A stretch of 64,000 bases of DNA from Akkermansia muciniphila (GCA_004557455.1 SFDX01000008.1:1-64000), one strand, 5' to 3'. Positions 11,968-20,735 are shown, counted from the stretch's first letter. Translations and numbers: made by a program. Notes: a model not told the origin generated them from the sequence alone.

Positions 11968-12110
11968 ATCAATTCTCTCGGGTTCTACCACCACAGCGGT
12001 ATGCAGTCTGCACTGAGCTAAGCAGGCCATTACCTCTCCAAAAATTCCCTTAATTCCGCGGTCATTTTATTCTCGGCCTCTCCCGAATCGGCGGAGTGAA
12101 GTCTGAAAGA
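11968..12110 (+). repeat. Partial repeat units following copy A
   Basis: A further ATTCCGCGGTC lies at 12053-12063, with GGTATGCAGTCTG and GGAGTGAAGTCTG segments. These are one full short unit and part of a second from the same family. Confidence 0.8.
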
Positions 12111-12111
12111 A

Positions 12112-12141
12112 GCGGGCAACCGGAGGGAACCGGTTGCCCGC
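12112..12141 (-). terminator. Terminator downstream of rplT
   Basis: A perfect 12-bp stem (GCGGGCAACCGG at 12112-12123, CCGGTTGCCCGC at 12130-12141) with a 6-nt loop and a pyrimidine-rich tail on the minus strand. Confidence 0.75.
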
Positions 12142-12169
12142 GTAGGAGTTAATGGTGATGGAGCCGGGG

Positions 12170-12553
12170 TCAGCCCTTGAGAGCGGCGCCCGCCTTGGCG
12201 TCGATCGCCTTCTTGGCGAGATCGAACACAGCCTTGAAGCCCTCCGGGTTAGCGATAGCGAGCTCGGAGAGAGACTTGCGGTCCAAGCAGATACCGGCAG
12301 CCTTGAGCCCCTCCATGAAGCGGGAGTAGGTCAAGCCCAGGGGACGCACAGCGGCGGAGATACGCGCGGTCCAGAGGCGGCGGAACTGGCCCTTCCGTCT
12401 CTTGCGGTCGCGGTACTCATACTGCCATGCCTTGTAGACGGCATCCTTAGCGTAGCGGAAGAGCTTGCTGCGGAAACCGCGGAAGCCCTTGGCGCGGAGC
12501 AGGATGCGCTTGCGGCGGCTGCGGGAAGCCGGCCCATTAGTAGCACGTGCCAT
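12170..12553 (-). CDS. rplT: 50S ribosomal protein L20
   Basis: 127 residues, the normal L20 length. The start is the ATG giving MARATNGPASRSRRKR at 12553; an upstream in-frame Met at 12598 would add an atypical 15-residue extension. L20 family sequence is clear throughout (AKGFRGFRSKLFRYAKDAV, GLTYSRFMEGLKAAGI). It binds 23S rRNA early in 50S assembly and in other bacteria also represses its own operon. It follows rpmI by 148 nt. infC, the usual first gene of this operon, is not adjacent. A strong terminator follows. Confidence 0.97.
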   Translation of the reverse strand: MARATNGPASRSRRKRILLRAKGFRGFRSKLFRYAKDAVYKAWQYEYRDRKRRKGQFRRLWTARISAAVRPLGLTYSRFMEGLKAAGICLDRKSLSELAIANPEGFKAVFDLAKKAIDAKAGAALKG

Positions 12554-12701
12554 AGATGATGTATAGTATAAACGGGTGAACGAACTGTTCTTCCTCACCT
12601 CCTTGCAGTCTCGCTCGTTCGATCCATTGCATGAATGGAAGGCTGCATGAAGGCCGCCCGGTCAGCGGGCGGGTGCTTGGCTGGTAGCCATGTTCCTCGG
12701 T

Positions 12702-12911
12702 TTAAGCGAAGGGCATGTTCTGCTTGACTGCCCAAACCTGGGTAGCGTCCACCAGAGCGGGTTTGCCCAACTGACGCTTGCGCTTGCTGGACTTCTTCTG
12801 GAGGATGTGACGCTTACCCTGCTTGCGACGCAGAACCTTGCCCGAGCCGGTCACCTTGAAACGCTTGGCCACGGCCTTACGTGTCTTGTTGATACCACCT
12901 TTGCGGGTCAT
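12702..12911 (-). CDS. rpmI: 50S ribosomal protein L35
   Basis: 69 residues, basic, with typical L35 sequence (KTRKAVAKRFKVTGSGKVLRR and KRQLGK). It is a 23S rRNA-binding protein of the large subunit. It heads the rpmI-rplT pair. Its promoter -10 (TATAAT) ends only 9 nt before the ATG, so the mRNA should be close to leaderless. infC is not upstream; typA is. Confidence 0.96.
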   Translation of the reverse strand: MTRKGGINKTRKAVAKRFKVTGSGKVLRRKQGKRHILQKKSSKRKRQLGKPALVDATQVWAVKQNMPFA

Positions 12912-12920
12912 GGTGCGAGG

Positions 12921-12948
12921 ATTATACGCTGAATTTTTGAAAAGGCAA
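12921..12948 (-). promoter_or_regulatory. Promoter of rpmI-rplT
   Basis: TTGCCT and TATAAT are separated by 16 nt; the -10 ends 9 nt before the rpmI ATG. Confidence 0.75.
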
Positions 12949-12971
12949 GAAAAATCTCACGTTGGGGCGGA

Positions 12972-14807
12972 TTATTTCTCGTTTTGGAGGGCATAACCGG
13001 CTCTTTTTCGCTCAGTCGCGTCCAAAATACGCTTTCGGAGGCGGATAAAGTGGGGTGTAGCCTCCACGAGCTCATCGGCCTCGATGTACTCGATAGCGCG
13101 CTCGAGGGAGAAAATGCGGGGCGGGGTGAGCGCGATGGAGATATTCTTATTCGCCGAGCGGTGGTTGGTGAGATGTTTCTCGCGCGTCGGATTGACCGGG
13201 ATGTCGATGGGCTTGGGGTTCTCGCCCACAATCATGCCGACATAGACCTCATCGCCCGGCGAGATGAAGAGCGGCCCGCGCTCCTCCATGGCCTGCAGGG
13301 CGTAAGGACTCGCGACCCCGTTCTCCATGGACACCAGCGTGCTGGTTTGGCGCGTCACGATCTCGCCCGCGTAAGGAGCGTACTCCTTGAAGAGGTGGGA
13401 GAAAATACCGTGCCCGCTGGTGAGGTTCACCAGCTCGAACTCGAAGCCGATCAGCCCGCGGGTGGGGATGGTGGCTTGGATGTAGGTGCGCCCGTTGCCG
13501 TTGGCATCCATGCTCTCCAGCAGGCCCCGGCGATTGCCCAGGATGCGCACCGTACCATTCACGCAGTCATCCGGCACCTCGATGTACACGGTCTCGAAAG
13601 GCTCGCAGGTCACGCCGTCTATCTTGCGGGTGATGACCTTGGGGCGCGAGACCAGCACCTCATAATTCTCACGCCGCATCTGCTCCACCAGAATAGCAAT
13701 CTGCATGGTACCGCGCGCGGCCACCCGGAACACGCCCGCCAGGTCCGTATCCTCCACCTTGATAGAGATATTTGTTCGCATCTCACGCCTCAGACGGTCG
13801 CGAATCACACGGCTGGTGACATTCTTACCGTCCCGCCCGCCGAGGGGCCCATCGTTAATACTGAACTCCATCTGCACGGTCGGCGGCTCGATATCCACGA
13901 AAGGCAGCGGCTCCCCCTCCGCCTCCGCCGTGAAGGTCTCACCGATGTCCACGCCCTCGAACCCGGCCAGACCCACGATGTTACCGGCCTCCCCGACGGC
14001 GGACTCGGTATTCTGCAAACCGCTGTACTCGAAGAGCTTGGTCACCTTACCGGGCACAACGGAACCATCCGCGCGGTGCAGGTAGAGGGTATCCCCCTTC
14101 TGCACTCGCCCCTCCGTGATGCGCCCCACGGCGACACGGCCCACGTAGTCATCCCAATCGATGTTCGAGATCAGCATGCGGAACGGCTGCTCCGGGTCGG
14201 CACCGCGCGGGGCAGGGATGTGCTGCACGATGCGGCGGAGCAGGGGGGTGCAATCCACGGGCGGCTCGCCCTCCGGGCTGTCCATAAAATAGCCGTCGCG
14301 CGCGGAACCGTATACGAAAGGCGCCTCGAACTGCTCCTCCGTGGCATCCAGGTCCATGAGCAGCTCCAGCACCTGGTCGCGCACCTTGAGGGGGTCGGCA
14401 TGCGGGCGGTCGATTTTGTTAATGACAACGATGGGCAGCAGACCCTCCTGAAGCGCCTTACGCAGCACGAAACGGGTCTGCGCCTGCGGGCCCTCGTAGG
14501 CATCCACCACCAGAATAACACCGTCCACCATCTTCATCACACGCTCCACCTCCGCGCCGAAATCGGCGTGTCCGGGGGTGTCCACAATGTTAATGGTGTA
14601 ATCGTTCCAGTGGATGGACGTGTTCTTGGCCTTGATGGTGATACCCTTCTCACGCTCCAAGTCCATGGAATCCATGGCGCGCTCCTGCACCTCCTGGTTT
14701 TCCCGGTAGGTTCCGCCGGCCTTCAGCAGTTGGTCAACGAGAGTCGTTTTGCCATGGTCCACATGGGCAATGATGGCGAGATTGCGGAATTGGGAGGGAT
14801 TGCTCAT
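12972..14807 (-). CDS. typA: Translational GTPase TypA/BipA
   Basis: 611 residues from the ATG at 14807 (MSNPSQFRNLAIIAHVDHGK). A Met 25 codons upstream would add an unconserved extension. The GTPase domain shows G1 AHVDHGKTT, G3 DTPGHADF and G4 NKIDRP. It is followed by an EF-G-like beta-barrel domain and the TypA-specific C-terminal region. It is a ribosome-associated GTPase involved in 50S assembly and stress adaptation. A TATACT-like -10 lies about 45 nt upstream of the start, giving a normal leader. The long open frame on the opposite strand is a high-GC shadow of this gene. Confidence 0.96.
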   Translation of the reverse strand: MSNPSQFRNLAIIAHVDHGKTTLVDQLLKAGGTYRENQEVQERAMDSMDLEREKGITIKAKNTSIHWNDYTINIVDTPGHADFGAEVERVMKMVDGVILVVDAYEGPQAQTRFVLRKALQEGLLPIVVINKIDRPHADPLKVRDQVLELLMDLDATEEQFEAPFVYGSARDGYFMDSPEGEPPVDCTPLLRRIVQHIPAPRGADPEQPFRMLISNIDWDDYVGRVAVGRITEGRVQKGDTLYLHRADGSVVPGKVTKLFEYSGLQNTESAVGEAGNIVGLAGFEGVDIGETFTAEAEGEPLPFVDIEPPTVQMEFSINDGPLGGRDGKNVTSRVIRDRLRREMRTNISIKVEDTDLAGVFRVAARGTMQIAILVEQMRRENYEVLVSRPKVITRKIDGVTCEPFETVYIEVPDDCVNGTVRILGNRRGLLESMDANGNGRTYIQATIPTRGLIGFEFELVNLTSGHGIFSHLFKEYAPYAGEIVTRQTSTLVSMENGVASPYALQAMEERGPLFISPGDEVYVGMIVGENPKPIDIPVNPTREKHLTNHRSANKNISIALTPPRIFSLERAIEYIEADELVEATPHFIRLRKRILDATERKRAGYALQNEK

Positions 14808-14905
14808 AATATCTGAAAATGGGAGCGCCGCGCGCGGTCGCGCGGAGAGTATAGCACAAAGCGGACGGGAAGGGAAGCCCAAAATGCGGCAGCGCCGGGG
14901 CGTGG

Positions 14906-16225
14906 CTAGATTTTCTTCCGCAGAGCGGCCGGCAGAATCTTGAGCTTCTCGCGATACTTGGCGACGGTACGCCGCGCGACGGTGATTCCCTGCTCGGCCA
15001 GAGCGGCCTCCAGCTTGGCATCCGAGAGCGGCTTAGCGGGATTCTCCCCCGCGATGAGGGCACGGATGGCCGCCTGCACGGAATCTGCGGAAACGGCCTC
15101 CCCACCCGCCGCCGCCGGCAGAGCCGCCGAGAAGAAACGGCGCAGCTCGAAGACCCCGAAATCGCAGCGCAGGTATTTACCGTTCACCGCCCGAGAGATG
15201 GTTGACGTATGCACCCCCGTCGCCTCCGCGATGTCCTCCATCCGCATCGGCAGCAACGCCTGCGGCCCCTGCAGGAAGAAAGGCCGCTGCCGCGCCACGA
15301 TAGCCTGCGCCACCTGCAGAATGGTCTGCTGGCGGTCCCCGATGGCCTTGATAAACTCCTTGCCCTCCCGAATACAGCGCGTCAGGTAACTGTGCACCTC
15401 CCGCCTGTCCGCGTAGTCCGCCAGCATATCGCGGTACTGCTCTGCGATACCCAAGCGCGGGATGCCCGCATTCGTGAGCTCGACCCGCAGCTCCGAACCA
15501 TCACGAATCACGACGAGATCCGGCTCGATGACATGCTGCTCCGCCGGAGAGAACGCCGCCCCCGGGTCCGGGGTCAGCCGCGTGAGCCGCCGCGCCGCCG
15601 CCGCCACCTGCGCCTCCGTACGCCCCAGCGCCGCCGCGGCCTCCGCATAGCGGTGCGCCGCCAGGGCATCCCAGTGCCGGCGCACCAGCTCCGCCGTCAG
15701 GGACCGACCCTCCCCCAGGCGCTCGAGCTGCAGCAGCAGGCAGTCCTGCAGGTTCACGGCCCCCACCCCTGCCGGCTCCAGGTCCCGGATAGCAGCCAGC
15801 GCCGCACGATACGCGCGGGCGGGCAGGGCATATTCCGCAGCGATGCGCTCGGGCGGCTCCTCAAAAAAGCCACGGTCATTCAGGTGCTCCAGCAGGCAGA
15901 GCGCCGCGGACTCCGTATCCGGGGGCAGGGCACTGCGGCGTATCTGGGACTCCAAGTGCTCGTGCAGGGTCTCCTCGCTCACCAGGTTATCCATCACCAG
16001 GTCATGCCGGCGGGTGGCCTCATAATCCGGCGCCCCCGCTGCGTCCTGCGGGTCCTCCTGCGGCGGGGGCGGCAACTCCTCCAGCACGGGATTTTTCTCC
16101 AGCGCCTCATCCGCCATCAGCCGCAGGTCCATATTGGTGGCCAACAGAGTGCGCATGAACTGCTGCATGGTAGCGGTTGCCACCATGCTCTGCCGCATGC
16201 CTTGTTCCATTCCCTGTGACCCCAT
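14906..16225 (-). CDS. rpoN: RNA polymerase sigma-54 factor
   Basis: 439 residues from the ATG at 16225 (MGSQGMEQGMRQSMV). This start is preferred over an ORF start 42 codons upstream because a TATAAT promoter lies inside that longer frame. The N-terminal activator-interacting region (MQQFMRTLLATNMDLRLMAD) and acidic spacer are followed by the core-binding region, the DNA-binding region (TGVHTSTISRAVNGKYL) and a C-terminal RpoN box ARRTVAKYRE at the -24 promoter contact. It transcribes promoters that need AAA+ enhancer-binding proteins; none of those is in the window. It is divergent from the BAX-inhibitor-like gene. Confidence 0.95.
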   Translation of the reverse strand: MGSQGMEQGMRQSMVATATMQQFMRTLLATNMDLRLMADEALEKNPVLEELPPPPQEDPQDAAGAPDYEATRRHDLVMDNLVSEETLHEHLESQIRRSALPPDTESAALCLLEHLNDRGFFEEPPERIAAEYALPARAYRAALAAIRDLEPAGVGAVNLQDCLLLQLERLGEGRSLTAELVRRHWDALAAHRYAEAAAALGRTEAQVAAAARRLTRLTPDPGAAFSPAEQHVIEPDLVVIRDGSELRVELTNAGIPRLGIAEQYRDMLADYADRREVHSYLTRCIREGKEFIKAIGDRQQTILQVAQAIVARQRPFFLQGPQALLPMRMEDIAEATGVHTSTISRAVNGKYLRCDFGVFELRRFFSAALPAAAGGEAVSADSVQAAIRALIAGENPAKPLSDAKLEAALAEQGITVARRTVAKYREKLKILPAALRKKI

Positions 16226-16249
16226 CTCATCTGCCTTGCCGGCGCGGGT

Positions 16250-16278
16250 ATTATAGCACGGCGCGGGGCATTCCGCAA
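16250..16278 (-). promoter_or_regulatory. Promoter of rpoN
   Basis: TTGCGG and TATAAT are separated by 17 nt; the -10 ends 24 nt before the chosen ATG, giving a short leader. Confidence 0.65.
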
Positions 16279-16344
16279 GAGCCGGAGTGTGTATGCGGGC
16301 GGGCTGCTGACAGAGAGAAAAGCGGGCATGCCGCATTTTTCGGA

Positions 16345-16372
16345 TTGACACATGCGGGGGGACTGCTATAAT
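16345..16372 (+). promoter_or_regulatory. Promoter of the BAX-inhibitor-like gene
   Basis: TTGACA and TATAAT are separated by 16 nt; the -10 ends 6 nt before the ATG at 16379. Leaderless type. Confidence 0.8.
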
Positions 16373-16378
16373 GGGGCC

Positions 16379-17077
16379 ATGTCAACAGAGACTTCCTACG
16401 TAACCTATGCAACTCCGCAAGAGGTGCCCGCGGAGTTGGTCCGCTCGTACATGAACAAGGTGTACAACTGGATGGCGCTTTCCATGGCTGTCACCGCCGG
16501 TGTTGCCTACGGTGCCATTAACTACGCGCCGATGACGATCTGGTGTTGGGAGCATCCCTTCCTGCCCATCATTGCCACCTTTGTGTGCATCCTGGCGATG
16601 GCCTTCGGGCGCAATCACATTTCCGCGTCCGGTCTCGGGATGCTCTTCCTCGTCTTCTCCGCCGCGGAGGGCGCTGTGCTCGGCCCGGTGCTTTCCCTGT
16701 ATACCACGCAGTCCCTGGCCACGACCTTCGCCTGCACGGGCGGCATGTTCCTGGCCATGTCCATTTACGGCCGCACCACCAAGCGCGACCTCTCCGGCAT
16801 GGGCGGCACGCTGATGATGATGCTCTTCGGCCTCATCATTGCAGGCATCGTCAACATTTTCTGGGGCAACGGCATGTTGGACCTCATCTGCTGCGCCGTC
16901 GGTGTGGTGGTCTTCTCCCTCTTCACGGCCTACGACACGCAGATGCTGCTCAACCAAGGCTTCTGTACGGATGAGGAGATGCGCCGCAAGGGGGCCATCC
17001 TGGGCGCCTTGTCCCTCTACTTGGACTTCCTCAACCTCTTCCTCTACCTCCTGCGCTTCCTCGGCGATCGCGAGTAA
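16379..17077 (+). CDS. BAX inhibitor-1 / YccA family membrane protein
   Basis: 232 residues with about seven hydrophobic segments. The N-terminal YMNKVYNWMALSMAVTAGVA, the middle IYGRTTKRDLSGMG and the C-terminal FTAYDTQMLL-to-LSLYLDFLNLFLYLLRFLG are characteristic of the BI-1/YccA/YbhL family of inner-membrane proteins, some of which act as pH-sensitive calcium channels or FtsH partners. The start at 16379 is set by the promoter 6 nt upstream; an earlier GTG-like start in the same frame overlaps that promoter. It is followed by a strong terminator and then by a second, divergent membrane protein. Confidence 0.92.
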   Translation: MSTETSYVTYATPQEVPAELVRSYMNKVYNWMALSMAVTAGVAYGAINYAPMTIWCWEHPFLPIIATFVCILAMAFGRNHISASGLGMLFLVFSAAEGAVLGPVLSLYTTQSLATTFACTGGMFLAMSIYGRTTKRDLSGMGGTLMMMLFGLIIAGIVNIFWGNGMLDLICCAVGVVVFSLFTAYDTQMLLNQGFCTDEEMRRKGAILGALSLYLDFLNLFLYLLRFLGDRE

Positions 17078-17100
17078 GGGAAGACCCCGCTTTTTTTCAG

Positions 17101-17129
17101 CCCCGGTGTTGTTCACACCGGGGTTTTTT
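17101..17129 (+). terminator. Terminator after the BAX-inhibitor-like gene
   Basis: CCCCGGTGT / ACACCGGGG stem (9 bp), 5-nt loop, then six T. Confidence 0.9.
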
Positions 17130-17130
17130 A

Positions 17131-17158
17131 TTGACTGGCGGTCGATGTTTGATATAAT
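17131..17158 (+). promoter_or_regulatory. Promoter of the 230-residue membrane protein
   Basis: TTGACT and TATAAT are separated by 16 nt; the -10 ends 6 nt before the ATG at 17165. Leaderless type. Confidence 0.8.
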
Positions 17159-17164
17159 GGAGGC

Positions 17165-17857
17165 ATGTCCGATGATGCCGAGCAGAAGCGCGCGTTTTTG
17201 TGCCGGGTTCACCTGTGGACGGCGGTGCAGTTGGCCCTGGCTGCCGCTCTGACGGGGTGGTGTGCGCAGGCCCCCGAACTTGCCGAATGGGTGCGGGGGA
17301 ATTCCCTGTTCCTCTATATAGCGGGCGGCCTGTGTGTGGTGGTTTGCCTGTGGGGGTGCAAGCGCCTGACGACGGGGGCTTTGCGCGCGGCCTTGCCGGT
17401 GCCGGCGGCGGTGACGGGGCTGCTGCTCGGGGGGCTCCTTCCGGCGGAGACGGCGGAGTATTTACTGACGGGGATGGGCGGCGCGGCCGTGGCCTGGGCG
17501 CTTATCGCCTGTTATGGGTATCTGACATCGAATGCGATGGAGGGGACGCGTTTCTGCATCCTCTGTTCGCTTGTCGCGTTTGCGTCCCTGTCCGTGCTGT
17601 GGCTGATCTGCCCGGAGGAGGAGGTGCTCATTTTCCCGGTGCTTTACGGCATTACCCTTGCCGTGCCTCACTCCAAACGCGTCAATAACTGCTCCGTCAG
17701 CGGTGACGAAGATGCTGTCGGTGCCAAGGAAGAGGTGCGCGACAGCATGGTCTGCCTGGTCTACCCCCTGTCCCTCATCGTGGTGCTGTCATTTGTGGGT
17801 GTGATCATGGCCCTGGGCCTGCTCTTCTCCATGGAAAAAACGGACGACGATAAGTGA
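17165..17857 (+). CDS. Multi-pass membrane protein of unknown function
   Basis: 230 residues with six or seven hydrophobic stretches (AVQLALAAALTGW, FLYIAGGLCVVVCLWGC, AAVTGLLLGGLLP, MGGAAVAWALIACYGYL, FCILCSLVAFASLSVLWLIC, LSLIVVLSFVGVIMALGLLF) and a charged loop before the last. The overall layout is like the BI-1-type gene just upstream, so it may be a diverged relative, but I see none of the family's motifs and give no function. It has its own promoter and starts leaderless. The repeat cluster follows. Confidence 0.75.
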   Translation: MSDDAEQKRAFLCRVHLWTAVQLALAAALTGWCAQAPELAEWVRGNSLFLYIAGGLCVVVCLWGCKRLTTGALRAALPVPAAVTGLLLGGLLPAETAEYLLTGMGGAAVAWALIACYGYLTSNAMEGTRFCILCSLVAFASLSVLWLICPEEEVLIFPVLYGITLAVPHSKRVNNCSVSGDEDAVGAKEEVRDSMVCLVYPLSLIVVLSFVGVIMALGLLFSMEKTDDDK

Positions 17858-17864
17858 CAAACCG

Positions 17865-18014
17865 GAGGGGGTATGAGACTTCATGCCGCCGAGATCGCAG
17901 AGGGCGAGGGGAGGCTGACCGCGGAATAAAGGGAATTTGGGGGAAAAGGAAGTTTTATGCGGAGGTATGTTGGAGACTTCATGACGACGATTTGGTAGAG
18001 ACCGATTAGGAACT
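17865..18014 (-). repeat. Partial repeat units of cluster 3
   Basis: GACCGCGGAATAAAGGGAAT at 17917 is 98 bp from the next copy at 18015. TATGAGACTTCATGCCGCC at its 5' side is the inverse of the GGCATGAAGTC part of the unit. Confidence 0.8.
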
Positions 18015-18206
18015 GACCGCGGAATAAAAGGAATTTTTGGAGAGTCGGTGGCCAGCATAGCTCAGTACAGACCGCATGCCGGCGGGATAGTAGCTCCCTT
18101 GATTGTTTGATAAAAATCTAAAGCTGCCTACTATGAACATGATCCGACGTCTTGCCTGAGAGCAGCATGATATACAGTTTCCAAAAATTCCCTTTATTCC
18201 GCGGTC
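18015..18206 (+). repeat. Full-length ~192 bp element with inverted ends (copy B)
   Basis: GACCGCGGAATAAAAGGAAT at the left end and TTCCCTTTATTCCGCGGTC at the right. The interior contains GACGTCTTGCCTGAGAGCAG, the reverse complement of the copy A core. It matches copy A over its whole length in the opposite orientation. Confidence 0.85.
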
Positions 18207-18258
18207 CTTAACTTCTCGCTCTCGATTACCACGGCGGTGGGAAGTCTCATTTCTCCCG
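18207..18258 (+). repeat. Trailing partial repeat unit of cluster 3
   Basis: CTCTCGATTACCACGGCGGTGGGAAGTCT-like segment matching the middle of the unit, truncated before the next ATTCCGCGGTC. Confidence 0.6.
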
Positions 18259-18264
18259 GGGATG

Positions 18265-18292
18265 AAAAAAGGGGGCTCCCGGAGGAGTCCCC
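18265..18292 (-). terminator. Terminator downstream of lysA
   Basis: GGGGGCTCC / GGAGTCCCC stem (18271-18279 with 18284-18292, one G-U pair). Read on the minus strand it is followed by six T. Confidence 0.85.
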
Positions 18293-18317
18293 TATGTGAG
18301 TGAGGGTGGGTGGGGGC

Positions 18318-19613
18318 TTAGGCCTGTTCGCCGGGCAGCAGTTCGTCCTCCACCATTTGCTCGAGGGTTTGGCGGCGGCGAATGACGCACCACTGCGTGC
18401 CGTCCACGAGCACCTCGGCCGCCAGGGGGCGGGAGTTGTAGGTGGAGGCCATGCTGAAGCCATAGGCACCGGCGCTGAGCTCGGCCAGCACCTCCCCGGG
18501 CTTCACGTCCGCAATGCGGCGGTTCTGGGCCTGGAAGTCACCGGACTCGCAAATCGGGCCGACGATGTCCGCCGTGATCTCATCCCCGCTGTGCTCCGTG
18601 ACGGGCCAAATCTCGTGGTAGCCCTCGTAGAGGGCGGGGCGGATGATGTCATTCATGCCTGCGTCAATCATCTTGAAGGTCTTGGCCTCCCCCTTCTTCT
18701 CATACAGACAGGTGGTGAGCATGGCGCAGGCATTGCCCACGAGGCGGCGGCCCGGCTCCACCAAAATACGGAGCTCGAGCGGCTTGAGGAGCGGGATGAT
18801 GGCCTGAGCGTAGCTGCGGATGGTAATCTGCTCCGGGTGGGCCGCCCACCACTCTGGCTTGCCGGAGGCCAGGCAACCGTCGTAGACGATACCGATGCCG
18901 CCGCCGATGGACCAGAACTCGATGCCGTAGAGCTCCTTGAACTTAGCAGCGATGGGGGCCACCTTTTCAATGGCCATCACAAAGGGCTTCACCTCCGTCA
19001 GCTGGCTGCCGATGTGCATTTGCAGACCCTTGATGCAGAGGTTGGGCATCTCTGCCGCAATGGTAGCATACAGGGACTCAATGCGCGAGATGTCAACGCC
19101 GAACTTGTTCTCGTTGGTGCCGGTGGTGATATACTTATGCGTGTGCGCATCCACATTCGGGTTGACACGGACGGCCACGGGAGCCTGGCAGCCGAGCTCG
19201 CCCGCGATGCGGTCGATGGTGCGCAGCTCGTTCTCACTCTCGCAGTTAAAGCAGTAGATACCCTGCTGCAGCGCATAGCGGATCTCCGCCTCCGTCTTGC
19301 CCACACCCGCATAAGTGCAGAGAGCGGGGTCCCCGCCGGCATTGATGATACGCCAGAGCTCGCCGCCGGAGACGATATCGAAGCCGACCCCTTGCTGCGC
19401 CATGAGGTGCAGGATGGCCTTGTTCGAGCAAGCCTTGACAGCGTAGGCTATGTGGGCATTCAGCGGCGCGAGCTCGCGGCGGAACTCCTCCAGATCCTCG
19501 AGAATGGTCTTCTTGCTGTAGACGAAAACCGGGGTGCCGACAGCGGCTGCGATGTCCGCCAGATTGACCTCCTCGCAGTGCAGCGAGCCGTTTTTGTATG
19601 AGAACGAGTGCAT
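18318..19613 (-). CDS. lysA: Diaminopimelate decarboxylase
   Basis: 431 residues, a fold-type III PLP enzyme that decarboxylates meso-diaminopimelate to L-lysine. The PLP lysine is K60 in AHIAYAVKA. Other family marks are MHIGSQLTE, the phosphate-binding SIGGGIGIVY, EPGRRLVGNA and the GPICESGDF substrate/PLP motif near the C-terminus. Full length. It lies 9 nt downstream of the AI-2E-type permease gene and is probably co-transcribed with it. A terminator follows. Confidence 0.96.
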   Translation of the reverse strand: MHSFSYKNGSLHCEEVNLADIAAAVGTPVFVYSKKTILEDLEEFRRELAPLNAHIAYAVKACSNKAILHLMAQQGVGFDIVSGGELWRIINAGGDPALCTYAGVGKTEAEIRYALQQGIYCFNCESENELRTIDRIAGELGCQAPVAVRVNPNVDAHTHKYITTGTNENKFGVDISRIESLYATIAAEMPNLCIKGLQMHIGSQLTEVKPFVMAIEKVAPIAAKFKELYGIEFWSIGGGIGIVYDGCLASGKPEWWAAHPEQITIRSYAQAIIPLLKPLELRILVEPGRRLVGNACAMLTTCLYEKKGEAKTFKMIDAGMNDIIRPALYEGYHEIWPVTEHSGDEITADIVGPICESGDFQAQNRRIADVKPGEVLAELSAGAYGFSMASTYNSRPLAAEVLVDGTQWCVIRRRQTLEQMVEDELLPGEQA

Positions 19614-19622
19614 ATGTGTAAG

Positions 19623-20735
19623 TTAAGAAGAATGGTGAGAAGAAGGGGCCGGCTTGTTATCCGCCGCACCCTTATCATCGAGCATGGTCGCGAGCCAAGA
19701 GAGATCCCGGGAGTTCTCGAGCGCGAGCTTGATGAGCACGGAGATGGGCACGGCCAGGAACATACCGCAGGGCCCGAGCACCCAGCCCCAGAAGATAACG
19801 GAAAGCACCACCACGGTGGTCGCAATGCCGAATTGCTTACCGAGGAAGAGCGGCTCGATACCGTTACCGATAGCCATGTTGATACCCAGGAAACCCACCG
19901 CCACCACAGTGGCATCTCCCCAGCCATTGAAGAGCAGGGCCAGCAGAATGGGCGGCACGGCGGCCACGATGGAACCGATGGTGGGAATATAATTGAGCAC
20001 CCAAGCCAGTACCCCCCACAGGAAGGCGAACGGCACCCCCATCGCCGAGCAGAGCCCCCAGGCCAGCAGGCCCGTAAAGAAGCTGGCAATGGACTTGATG
20101 AGCAAATAGCGCTGAATACCCTGCAACGCGCGCACGACGTTCTCCTTGCCCCGGCTGCTGTTCGGCAGCCGCTGTAGGTTGCGGTAAAAGAGAGGCGCCT
20201 CCCCCAGCATAAAGGTCATGAGCACCAGCACCAAGGTAATGGCCGAGAGCGCGGACACCATGTTCACGGAGAGCCCCTGAACAAAGCCGATCATCCGCTC
20301 CGTACCCAGCAACTCTGACGGCGCCCGGAACTGCGGAGAGTCCGCCAACTGCGGGGCTATACCCAACAGGGCCTCCCGCGTCTGCTCAAAGCGCTCCACG
20401 AACTTCTGCGCCACATCCCCCCGCAGCGTGGCCACGATGTCCGCCGCCAGAAAATTCAGCAGATAATAAATAGCCAGAATGACCCCCAGATCCACGAACA
20501 CCGTAGTAGCCACGGCCAACCAGTGCGGAAAGCGCAGCCTAGCGCGCGCCGTCGCGGTGATGGGGTAGCTGATAATGGCCAGGAAAGCACCCATCAGGAC
20601 AATGGAGACAACCTGACCCATCTGCCGCATCCCCAAAACGAGAACAACGGCAGCAGCAGCGGCAACGAGAAAGCGCGTACCCTCCCCCGGCACACTGCGG
20701 CCGGCAGTCGGGCTCTGGTGGATGTCGTGTGGCAT
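19623..20735 (-). CDS. AI-2E family transporter (PerM/TqsA-like)
   Basis: 370 residues with about seven to eight membrane segments in the typical layout: two near the N-terminus, a long soluble segment (about 95-165), then a C-terminal bundle containing GVPFAFLWGVLAWVLNYIPT and the GSIVAAVPPILLAL and PLFLGKQFGI family signatures. Members export small molecules or act as Na+/H+ antiporters; the substrate cannot be told here. The start is set by a promoter ending 9 nt upstream. It heads a two-gene unit with lysA. Confidence 0.9.
   Translation of the reverse strand: MPHDIHQSPTAGRSVPGEGTRFLVAAAAAVVLVLGMRQMGQVVSIVLMGAFLAIISYPITATARARLRFPHWLAVATTVFVDLGVILAIYYLLNFLAADIVATLRGDVAQKFVERFEQTREALLGIAPQLADSPQFRAPSELLGTERMIGFVQGLSVNMVSALSAITLVLVLMTFMLGEAPLFYRNLQRLPNSSRGKENVVRALQGIQRYLLIKSIASFFTGLLAWGLCSAMGVPFAFLWGVLAWVLNYIPTIGSIVAAVPPILLALLFNGWGDATVVAVGFLGINMAIGNGIEPLFLGKQFGIATTVVVLSVIFWGWVLGPCGMFLAVPISVLIKLALENSRDLSWLATMLDDKGAADNKPAPSSHHSS

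Noticed and set aside
12984..14816. 610-codon plus-strand frame opposite typA
   Set aside because: Antisense shadow of a high-GC gene: His/Arg/Leu-rich, no recognisable domain, no promoter.
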